Below are positions 1 to 6,895 of a stretch of DNA of 17,921 bases, piece after piece (within the stretch, counting starts at the first letter, position 1; every line of letters begins with the position of its first letter). Source of the stretch: Desulfosarcina sp. (GTDB lineage: Bacteria > Desulfobacterota > Desulfobacteria > Desulfobacterales > Desulfosarcinaceae); contig DAOWNV010000018.1 in assembly GCA_030642405.1 (NCBI GenBank), forward strand, positions 1-17,921, read 5' to 3'. The notes under the pieces were generated by a model. That model was not told where the DNA came from. It ran no database searches and saw only the letters and a program-made list of their open reading frames with translations. A program made the translations under genes and the position numbers.

Positions 1-1
1 C

Positions 2-709
2 TTATCGTTGAAAAATTCAGGTCCGATGGATTTTGACCGAACCCTTTGGGGCTGGAATTACGGTTTTGATTACACACCCAACGGGTACCGCCTGCACGCC
101 TCACATCAGCAGATTCACCAACAATACGCAATGATTCCCTCCATGGTTCCCATGGCAAAGGAAAATGGTTCGTTTCCAGCCTATGCCTGTGGTGATCTAA
201 TCGCCGATTTTGTCAAGGCTTTTCGCCAAGAGACAGGAAAGAATTTTTTTCGCTGCTACCAACAAGCCATCATGGAAAACCAAAGAATGGATGACGACGT
301 TGCACGTGATCGCCGATTGGTGGTTTTTGAAGATGACCAGGTGATGGTGTTCGTACCCAAAGCCCAAACTTCACAATGGGAATTGCAATTGATGCCAAAA
401 AAACCGGTAGGTAATATTATTGAAGCCAATTCGACCATGCGCCGATCCCTGGACCGTGCCGTATTCACCGCCGTGAGTGTGCTGGGTTACATGGGTGCCC
501 GACTGATCACCACAATTGAATATTCAAAAGCAATAACGGATGAAGAAAAGGATCAACGGCTGCTGATTGCATTTATGCCCAAACTGCCCAAATCTCCAGG
601 TGCATTCAGTGAAGCCCAACTGCGATGGATCAATGGTCACTACCCTGAAGATTTTGCACACGCTTGCCGAAATCATATCCCCAATGTCGAAAAACGCTTT
701 TCATCATGA
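2..709 (+). CDS. HIT/GalT-like nucleotidyltransferase-fold protein, 5' truncated by window edge
   Basis: The reading frame is open to the first base of the window, so the true start is probably upstream; the first possible internal starts are TTG at 8 and ATG at 26. The visible part is about 235 residues. It has a histidine-rich stretch HASHQQIHQQ near residue 35, and a later segment (VMVFVPKAQTSQWELQLMPK) reminiscent of the second half of galactose-1-phosphate uridylyltransferase and related HIT-superfamily enzymes, which bind nucleotides with an H-x-H-type motif. The family assignment is by resemblance only, and the substrate cannot be told. The stop codon overlaps the start of the histidine kinase gene as ATGA at 706-709, so the two are translationally coupled. 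A co-transcribed metabolic enzyme in front of a two-component system is unusual and may be functionally linked. The fold is moderately sure and the activity is not. Confidence 0.55.
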   Translation, partial: LSLKNSGPMDFDRTLWGWNYGFDYTPNGYRLHASHQQIHQQYAMIPSMVPMAKENGSFPAYACGDLIADFVKAFRQETGKNFFRCYQQAIMENQRMDDDVARDRRLVVFEDDQVMVFVPKAQTSQWELQLMPKKPVGNIIEANSTMRRSLDRAVFTAVSVLGYMGARLITTIEYSKAITDEEKDQRLLIAFMPKLPKSPGAFSEAQLRWINGHYPEDFAHACRNHIPNVEKRFSS

Positions 710-2175
710 AGCTAAGATTCGGTATAACCGGAAAGCTACTGGTTTGGTTTTTATCGATTATCGCCATCTTTTACGGTACGATCTTGAACCTTTATATTCA
801 TGTAGAACAGGTCGTCAAGCTATCTGAATCCATTGTCATTAAAAATTACACCATCGCTTCAGGAACAAAAAAAATTTTAGAAGCCATGCTCAACATGGAG
901 GAAAACAAACAAAAATACCTGTTGCTGAAAAAAGCCGACTATCTGACCTTTTACAATGAAGCACAACGTGAATTTGAAAAAAACCTTTATAAGGTCACCC
1001 GTTTGACTTACCTGGAGTATGAAATCTCAGACGTATGGCAGGATATTCATTATGCCTATGGAAACAAACCGAATGCGACAGAGGTCGCCCGTTTTCTTGC
1101 CGCAGCCGACAAGGACCCGAAAACCATAGATACGTTCTGGATCCCTGAAACGACTATCAACAGCTGGATCGATAAAATTTCCGCCGAACGAATTAAAAAC
1201 GAAGAGGAGATAAAACAAACCACCCGTGAGGTAAACCGCAAAGGCCGGCTTTCTGCAAAAAACGGGCTTATCGGCCTTGCAATTTCTAGTGTCGTGGGCC
1301 TGCTTGGCATCATTTATATAGCCTACTCCATGATCCGCCCCCTTCGTGAGCTGATAGGGAGTATCAGGGATATCTCTTCGAATCGCCAAGGACCTCCCCT
1401 GAAAGTGCGAAGCAAGGATGAATTCGGTAAACTGGCTCATGCGTTCAACAATATGTCCCAGCGTCTTTTGAAAGAAGAGCGCATGAGATCGGATTTCATA
1501 TCAATGCTCAGCCATGAGATTCGCACGCCGCTGACATCCATCCGCGAATCGGTCAATATGATTCGTGAGGAGGTAATGGGCCCGGTAAACAACCGTCAAG
1601 AGAAATTTCTATCGATTGCCAGTTCTGAAATCAGTCGAATCAGTGACCTTCTAAGCCATTTGATGCAGGCTTCCCGCCTGGAACCCGGTTTATTGAATAT
1701 CAAACCGGAACCCATCGATATCGAACCTTTTCTTTCCGAATGCGCCCAAATCATAAAGTTGGCTGCTGAAGCCAAAAATATTGAGTTGAAAGTGGATGTG
1801 CCTGTGGATCTTCCCCCCATTGTCGGTGATCGAAGGCAGCTCCAACAGGCGATGTTGAATTATCTATCCAATGCTGTTAAATTTTCGGAGACCGGTACAT
1901 GTGTCACCACCGGCGCCAGTTTCGAACGGTCAAAAAAACAGATCTCTTGTTTTGTAAAAGACAACGGTGCTGGAATTATGGAAGAAGATCAGTCTCTTTT
2001 GTTTAATAAATACTATCGGGGGCAGCGCGAACGGGAACGTTTGGAAGGGGTCGGCCTTGGGTTGAGTATCGTAAAAAACATTATCGAAGCACACAACGGT
2101 AAGGTATGGGTAAAAAGCCGCGTAGGCGTAGGCAGCACGTTCGGTTTTACCCTTCCCAACCGACCGGGCCGTTAA
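706..2175 (+). CDS. Membrane sensor histidine kinase (GlrK/QseE-like architecture)
   Basis: This is a 489-residue inner-membrane sensor kinase expected to autophosphorylate and pass phosphate to the response regulator at 2988. The start at ATG 706 is chosen because it gives the ATGA overlap with the upstream stop and puts the first membrane segment at residues 9-28; an in-frame upstream ATG at 664 would add 14 polar residues. A periplasmic sensor region of about 150 residues follows, then a second membrane segment near 187-208 and a HAMP linker starting RPLRELIGSI. The HisKA domain carries SHEIRTPLTS with phospho-acceptor His270. The ATP-binding domain shows an N box (NYLSNAVKF), G1 box (DNGAGI) and G2 box (GVGLGLSIV). 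All catalytic motifs look intact. The order with the following lipoprotein and sigma54 regulator is that of GlrK-YfhG-GlrR. The ligand is unknown. Confidence 0.93.
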   Translation: MKLRFGITGKLLVWFLSIIAIFYGTILNLYIHVEQVVKLSESIVIKNYTIASGTKKILEAMLNMEENKQKYLLLKKADYLTFYNEAQREFEKNLYKVTRLTYLEYEISDVWQDIHYAYGNKPNATEVARFLAAADKDPKTIDTFWIPETTINSWIDKISAERIKNEEEIKQTTREVNRKGRLSAKNGLIGLAISSVVGLLGIIYIAYSMIRPLRELIGSIRDISSNRQGPPLKVRSKDEFGKLAHAFNNMSQRLLKEERMRSDFISMLSHEIRTPLTSIRESVNMIREEVMGPVNNRQEKFLSIASSEISRISDLLSHLMQASRLEPGLLNIKPEPIDIEPFLSECAQIIKLAAEAKNIELKVDVPVDLPPIVGDRRQLQQAMLNYLSNAVKFSETGTCVTTGASFERSKKQISCFVKDNGAGIMEEDQSLLFNKYYRGQRERERLEGVGLGLSIVKNIIEAHNGKVWVKSRVGVGSTFGFTLPNRPGR

Positions 2176-2266
2176 GGAAAATTGGAATTGACTTGAATTG
2201 TCGGGCGATGACGACTAAAAAGAACCCTGACACCTTCATTTGACATGGAATGAAAACGGGTACCTA

Positions 2267-2983
2267 ATGACCACTGCTCTGAATCGATCATATGCCCTGA
2301 AGCGGTTGATTACCATACTTGCCGTCATCATTGTAACCGGCTGCACACCTGCTTTTCAGGATTCACTTGAACGGGCAAACAAAAAACCTGCTTCATCCGT
2401 AGCTTATGAAGAAGCACTGACGTTGTACGCCCAAGGAAAATATGAAAAAGCCATGGAACGCTTCAAAAAGGTAGCGGTAACGGATGGTTCCAATGAAATG
2501 AGGCTCAAGGCAAAGCTGGGCGAAACTTGTTGCAGACTGATGACTGCAGGGTCACCGGCGGATTACTATAGAGCCCTTCGCATGTGGAACGATTTTGGTA
2601 GATTGGCAGCTGAAGGAAACATCTCTTTGGATTTCAGCATGATCGACCCTGTTATTGTTCACATCACGACTAAGAATGCAAAACAGGAGATGAAAATTCG
2701 TCAGACCGACATTCGGGAGTCAAACCTTCGGAAGTCAGAAAAAGCCGATAAACCGGCAAAGGAACCCATACATAAATCAGAACAAGACCAGAAACAAAAT
2801 AAGGAGGTGAAAGCCGAAATAGAAACACTGAACAAGAAAGCGAAAAAAGCGGATCAGCTCCAGCGTCAAGTAGATGAAATTAAAGCTGAAAACCGCTCCT
2901 TAACAGAAAAAATCAAGGCATTTGAAGCGATTGACCAAAATATTCAAAAGAAAAAGACGGAAATAGCGTCACCCGGTGAATGA
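2267..2983 (+). CDS. Coiled-coil lipoprotein, positional equivalent of QseG/YfhG
   Basis: The protein is 238 residues from ATG 2267; a TTG at 2240 would add nine residues. The N-terminus is a lipoprotein signal: basic KR, a hydrophobic run, then lipobox VTGC with Cys26 as the lipidation site. The residue after Cys is Thr, not Asp, which under the enterobacterial Lol rule favours the outer membrane. Residues near 47-67 (EALTLYAQGKYEKAMERFKK) resemble one TPR-like helix pair. The C-terminal third is highly charged and Lys/Glu-rich with coiled-coil character, ending in an EIETLNKKAKKADQLQRQ-type heptad region. It sits between the kinase and the regulator exactly where YfhG/QseG lies in the GlrK-GlrR system, so a role in sensing or in modulating the kinase is inferred from position. 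Its stop lies four bases before the preferred start of the regulator. Confidence 0.8.
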   Translation: MTTALNRSYALKRLITILAVIIVTGCTPAFQDSLERANKKPASSVAYEEALTLYAQGKYEKAMERFKKVAVTDGSNEMRLKAKLGETCCRLMTAGSPADYYRALRMWNDFGRLAAEGNISLDFSMIDPVIVHITTKNAKQEMKIRQTDIRESNLRKSEKADKPAKEPIHKSEQDQKQNKEVKAEIETLNKKAKKADQLQRQVDEIKAENRSLTEKIKAFEAIDQNIQKKKTEIASPGE

Positions 2984-2987
2984 TCAA

Positions 2988-4364
2988 ATGAAAAACACAT
3001 CCCCTTCCCAGTCTGTTCTTGTTGTTGATGACGACCCTAATGTACTGGAGGTACTTAATGCACGGCTATCCAGTTCCGGGCTTGTTGTTTACAAGGCGAA
3101 TGGCGGCCGAAAAGCACTTGAAATCATTCAATCCCAAAATGTCGACCTTGTGGTATCCGACGTTAAAATGCCTGGTATGGACGGCATGTCCCTGCTATCT
3201 GAGATTATTCAGGTCCAACCGGGTCTTCCGGTGATTTTCTTAACCGCATATGCCAATGTCCCCGATGCAGTAAATGCCGTCAAGTCCGGTGCTGTGGACT
3301 ACGTTGAAAAACCTTTTGACGGAAAATCCTTAACCAAAAAAATCAGAGCGATGCTCCAGGAAGTTGAAATGGATGAGTCAACCCAGGAAGACTGTGATAA
3401 TTCGGCTCAAACCATGATGGAGGATTATAAAAGCCCGGCCATGAAAAATTTGGATGGTCTGGTGCAAAAAGTTGCCCGAAGCCGCGTAAATGTCCTGATC
3501 TTGGGTGAAAGCGGCGTAGGAAAAGAACGAATTGCCAACCGTATACACCAGCTCGGTCCTCGTCGGAAAAAACCCTTTGTTGTCGTCGACTGTGGAGCAA
3601 CACCGGCCGGCCTTTTGGAAAGCGAGCTTTTCGGTCATGTCAAAGGGTCATTCACCCATGCTATAAACGACAAAATGGGACTCATTGAAACAGCGGACCA
3701 AGGCACCCTGTTTCTTGACGAAATCGGCAACATATCCCAGGAGATGCAAGTCCGGTTGCTGCGGTTTATCGAAGATAAAACCATAAGAAGAATCGGCGGG
3801 CTCAAAGTAAAACCGGTGGACTGCAGGATTCTTGCGGCTACCAATGCTGATCTTGCTCAAGAGATCAAAGCCGGTCGGTTTAGAGAAGATCTGTTTTTCC
3901 GCTTACGGGTGGTCACCCTCACCGTTCCCTCATTACGCAAACTTAGAGCTGACATTCCCATTCTGGTTAATCATTTTGCCAAAACGTTTTGCATCGAGCA
4001 CGAGGTTGACCAGGTAAAGATCCCTGAAACAACCATGGATTGGCTTTGCAATTATTCGTGGCCCGGAAATGTAAGGGAGTTGAAAAACGCAATCGAAGGT
4101 GGAATTGTGCTTTGCAGGGATAACGTTCTACGCCTGGAAGATTTCCATCTTGCCACCTTCGATCAGACTTGCGACGATCAGATGAAAGACGACTACTGTC
4201 TCTCCTTGGAAGAAAGTGAGAAAAATACCATCATTAGAGCTTTGGAACAAACCGGAGGAATCCAGAAGGAAGCAGCAGAAGTATTGGGAATCAGCAGACG
4301 AGCCATACATTATAAAATAAAAAAATACGAAATTGACGCAGGAAAAATAAAAGCGGGACACTGA
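2988..4364 (+). CDS. Sigma54-type response regulator, REC-AAA+-Fis (GlrR/NtrC family) with atypical GSFTHA loop
   Basis: This 458-residue enhancer-binding response regulator is the likely partner of the kinase at 706. ATG 2988 is preferred because GGTGA (2974-2978) lies at proper spacing; a GTG at 2976 would add four residues and overlap the lipoprotein gene. The receiver domain (about 9-125) has the acidic DDD pocket 14-16, phospho-acceptor Asp58, Thr86 and Lys108. The AAA+ domain has Walker A GESGVGKE (173-180), Walker B LFLDEIG (Asp244, Glu245), sensor-type LAATN and the FREDLFFRL arginine-finger segment. A Fis-type helix-turn-helix (EAAEVLGISRRAIHYKIKK) ends the protein. The oddity is the sigma54-contact loop, which reads GSFTHA at 220-225 instead of GAFTGA. 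The rest of the ATPase looks functional, so it may contact sigma54 differently or act without it. Confidence 0.93.
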   Translation: MKNTSPSQSVLVVDDDPNVLEVLNARLSSSGLVVYKANGGRKALEIIQSQNVDLVVSDVKMPGMDGMSLLSEIIQVQPGLPVIFLTAYANVPDAVNAVKSGAVDYVEKPFDGKSLTKKIRAMLQEVEMDESTQEDCDNSAQTMMEDYKSPAMKNLDGLVQKVARSRVNVLILGESGVGKERIANRIHQLGPRRKKPFVVVDCGATPAGLLESELFGHVKGSFTHAINDKMGLIETADQGTLFLDEIGNISQEMQVRLLRFIEDKTIRRIGGLKVKPVDCRILAATNADLAQEIKAGRFREDLFFRLRVVTLTVPSLRKLRADIPILVNHFAKTFCIEHEVDQVKIPETTMDWLCNYSWPGNVRELKNAIEGGIVLCRDNVLRLEDFHLATFDQTCDDQMKDDYCLSLEESEKNTIIRALEQTGGIQKEAAEVLGISRRAIHYKIKKYEIDAGKIKAGH

Positions 4365-4474
4365 TCATTCTACCTTGTACACCAAAATATTCTGTAACCA
4401 AATCAGATGATTCGTCTCTTTACCTAAACTGGCTGCAAAACGGATGAAATTCATAATAAAAAGGAGATCGAAAG

Positions 4475-4624
4475 ATGAAGGAAATCGGTATTATGTTGGC
4501 CATAGTGGTCGTATGGGTTCTGCTACAAACCTATATTCTACCAAAACTGGGTATATCCACATGAATGCGGGAAGCTTGTCAGGTGACAAGCAAAAAATCA
4601 GATACCAAAACCGCTGAAAAATAA
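4475..4624 (+). CDS. Small single-pass membrane selenoprotein (TGA at codon 30 read as Sec)
   Basis: A strong Shine-Dalgarno AAGGAG (4461-4466) precedes ATG 4475. The frame encodes 29 residues with one hydrophobic helix (IMLAIVVVWVLLQTYIL, about 6-22), then PKLGIST, then TGA at 4562-4564. The frame stays open for 19 more codons to TAA 4622-4624 (MREACQVTSKKSDTKTAEK). Directly after the TGA is a perfect SECIS-like hairpin (separate entry). Read through, the product is 49 residues: a membrane anchor followed by Sec30 and a nearby Cys35 (U-x4-C) and a lysine-rich tail. That layout suggests a redox-active peptide held at the membrane, but no function is known to me and the side of the membrane is not certain. 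If TGA were a stop, a 29-residue membrane peptide would result. The gene lies about 110 bases behind the sigma54 regulator on the same strand. Confidence 0.82.
4562..4591 (+). promoter_or_regulatory. Bacterial SECIS element directing Sec insertion at TGA 4562
   Basis: The arms GCTTGTC (4574-4580) and GACAAGC (4585-4591) are exact reverse complements and enclose the loop AGGT (4581-4584). Sixteen bases separate the TGA from the loop. In the E. coli fdhF SECIS, the SelB-binding loop begins AGGU and lies 17 bases after the UGA, so both spacing and loop identity agree with a working element. The hairpin lies within the coding frame, as bacterial SECIS elements do. Confidence 0.83.
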
Positions 4625-4957
4625 AAAACAGAGATTATGATACGACTCTCATTCAATAATCGGCTGTATCGGGTCGTTGGCAGCGCCTATCTGAAAAAAC
4701 CGCCGTTCCAAACTTTTGCCTGAGAGGGAAATTTCTCCGGACGAGTTTCTTCCATCAGGAGAACCATCACTCACCATGAACATTCCTACCTGCTAACTTT
4801 AAAGATCGGATTTAACTAATTTCGTCAAGTTATAGGAACAAACCCCGAATTTAGTTGACAATTGCACAGATATTGGCATATTAGTTCCTAACTTTTTCAT
4901 ATCATTAATGGATCAAATATCCCCATTGCAATGAAAATTACCAGGTAGGAGCACCTA
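4625..4957. other. 333-base intergenic leader, no gene seen
   Basis: No credible coding frame is seen between the selenoprotein gene and the hybrid kinase. The stretch holds a GC-richer block (about 4680-4765), whose minus strand contains a 14-base match to the 3' core of glycine riboswitches (see findings). It is followed by an AT-rich segment with a candidate promoter at 4856-4884. No strong intrinsic terminator for the upstream operon was found. Confidence 0.5.
4856..4884 (+). promoter_or_regulatory. Candidate sigma70 promoter for the hybrid kinase gene
   Basis: TTGACA (4856-4861) is a perfect -35 hexamer. After a 17-base spacer it is followed by TATTAG (4879-4884), four of six to the -10 consensus. 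It sits about 75 bases before ATG 4958 in AT-rich sequence. Confidence 0.42.
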
Positions 4958-6895
4958 ATGGAAACTCGCCCTCGTATTCTGATCTGCGACGATGAACCAT
5001 TAATGACCGAAAGCCTAAAAAAAATTTTAGGCAACCACCGATATCAAATTCAAACCACAAATAGTTCCAGTCACGCTTTAACCCTCATTCACGCAGACGC
5101 ACCCGATTTGGTCATTCTGGATATCATGATGCCGGGAATGACCGGCTTTGAAGTGCTGGACGCTGTTGATCAGGAGTGTTGCAAAACCGATTTTTTTATC
5201 ATTACAGGCAAGTCATCCGTCGATAACGCCATTGAGGCACTTCGCAGGGGCGCTTGCGATTTTCTAAAAAAACCCTTCGAACCGGATGAATTGCTCGTTC
5301 GGGTGGAAAAAATACTGCAACAAGGTAAGGTGAATAACGAACATCGTTGCATGATTGATGAAAAGCGCCAGTTGGAAGAAAAATTGCGTCAATCCCAAAA
5401 GATGGAAGCAATCGGAACCTTGGCAGGCGGTATTGCCCATGATTTCAACAATATTTTGAGTATTATACTAGGGAATACGGAGCTTGCCCTGACCGAAAGC
5501 AATAAAAATAACGCCATCTACCATAACCTGGAACAAATCCTCGAAGCAAGCCTCCGTGCACGCAAAATGATCCAGCAACTGCTCAACTTCAGCCGCATGG
5601 AGAACTCGAGCATCCGGCCCATTTCCCTTAACAAAATCATTATTGAGTCGCTCAAACTCATGCGCTCCTCTTTACCTACCAATATCGCCATAGAAAAAGA
5701 TATTTGTGATCAAAAATGCACGGTCATTGCCGACACAACCGAGATGCATCAGGTCATAATAAACCTTTGCACCAATGCCGCACACGCCATGGAACAAAAT
5801 GGTGGAACACTCACTGTCCGGCTCGAATCGGTTTTTCTCAAAGAACCCGCGGCCTCCGAGTTTGAAGGGATTGTTGCGGGAAAGTACGCCAGGCTTTCCA
5901 TTGCGGATACCGGACACGGGATTGATAAAAATATTATCAACAAGATCTTCGACCCTTATTTCACAACCAAAGAAGCTGGGAAAGGTACGGGAATGGGGCT
6001 CTCGGTCGTCCATGGCATCGTCAAGGGAAATGGCGGAGCAATAAGGGTTTTCAGCCGACTTGGCCGATTTACCGAATTCCATCTTTATTTCCCGCTGGTA
6101 AACATAAGCGTTGCTGCAAAAGATAAATCCAACCATACCAAGAGGAAAAAACTTCCGGGCGGTAATGAACATATTCTGCTTGTAGATGATGAGGAAATGC
6201 TCGTGGATATGATGCAAAAGGTTCTGAAGCAACTAGGATATACCGTTACCGCCCACACGAATAGCACCGAAGCATTCAAGGCATTTCTCGATAGCCCCCA
6301 ATCCTACAATCTTCTGATTACAGACCTAAACATGCCTGATATGACAGGTATCGGACTGTCCAAAGCGATAAAAGCCGAACGCAAAGATATACCGATCATT
6401 CTATGCACGGGTTTTAATAACCGAATCAACAATGAGAAGATAGAAAAACTGGGAATTGAAGCCTTTATGATTAAGCCCATCGCGATGGATCAACTGGCGG
6501 ATACCATTCGTAAAGTATTGTCTCTCTCACCAACGGATAGAAGAAAGAATCCGCGATTCACTGTTCCGCCGGGTACGTTCATTATCTCTCATACACACCC
6601 TTACGAACGATGCAGTTTGCTGAACATCTGCCTTTCCGGATTGGCTTTTTCTCATCAAATGAGCTCAACCTCCACAAATCAGGTGGATCAGCTGGCCATT
6701 ATGACTCCGGATGGAGAGATATTCGTTAATAACCTGCCTTGCCGTACTATTTGTGATGTTGCCCACGGTGAAAAGGCCCTCTACACGGAAAAAAATTCGG
6801 TCAGACGAAGTGTTTGCTTCGAAAGTTTGAACCATTCCCAAAAGGAACGGATCGAAAATCTCATCGATCTTCATACCAGCAAAACCATACACTAA
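4958..6895 (+). CDS. Hybrid signalling protein REC-histidine kinase-REC-PilZ
   Basis: A 645-residue protein with no membrane segment, hence cytoplasmic; AGGAG (4947-4951) supports ATG 4958. The N-terminal receiver domain (about 5-120) has the acidic pair Asp11/Asp12 and phospho-acceptor Asp55. A short coiled linker leads to a HisKA domain with GGIAHDFNNIL, phospho-acceptor His161, and an ATPase domain with LCTNAAHAM, IADTGHGID and GKGTGMGLSVV. A second receiver (about 400-520) carries Asp456 in LLITDLNMPD. The C-terminal 115 residues resemble a PilZ domain, with the RxxxR motif R529-KNP-R533. The second PilZ motif reads N-I-C-L-S-G (556-561), with Cys where Ser is usual in (D/N)xSxxG. The protein would join phosphotransfer to cyclic-di-GMP sensing. 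No adjacent output regulator is present. Its stop overlaps the convergent radical SAM gene by four bases. Confidence 0.92.
   Translation: METRPRILICDDEPLMTESLKKILGNHRYQIQTTNSSSHALTLIHADAPDLVILDIMMPGMTGFEVLDAVDQECCKTDFFIITGKSSVDNAIEALRRGACDFLKKPFEPDELLVRVEKILQQGKVNNEHRCMIDEKRQLEEKLRQSQKMEAIGTLAGGIAHDFNNILSIILGNTELALTESNKNNAIYHNLEQILEASLRARKMIQQLLNFSRMENSSIRPISLNKIIIESLKLMRSSLPTNIAIEKDICDQKCTVIADTTEMHQVIINLCTNAAHAMEQNGGTLTVRLESVFLKEPAASEFEGIVAGKYARLSIADTGHGIDKNIINKIFDPYFTTKEAGKGTGMGLSVVHGIVKGNGGAIRVFSRLGRFTEFHLYFPLVNISVAAKDKSNHTKRKKLPGGNEHILLVDDEEMLVDMMQKVLKQLGYTVTAHTNSTEAFKAFLDSPQSYNLLITDLNMPDMTGIGLSKAIKAERKDIPIILCTGFNNRINNEKIEKLGIEAFMIKPIAMDQLADTIRKVLSLSPTDRRKNPRFTVPPGTFIISHTHPYERCSLLNICLSGLAFSHQMSSTSTNQVDQLAIMTPDGEIFVNNLPCRTICDVAHGEKALYTEKNSVRRSVCFESLNHSQKERIENLIDLHTSKTIH

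Noticed and set aside
664..705. Upstream ATG 664 as start of the sensor kinase
   Set aside because: It would overlap the previous gene by 46 bases and add polar residues before the first membrane helix; ATG 706 gives the common ATGA coupling.
4365..4474. Sigma54 promoter (GG-N10-GC) before the selenoprotein gene
   Set aside because: TGGCTGCA near 4430 lacks the second element at correct spacing; no credible -24/-12 pair was found.
4475..4564. A 29-residue membrane peptide ending at the TGA
   Set aside because: The perfect SECIS-like hairpin at the right distance and the open frame beyond the TGA make read-through the better explanation.
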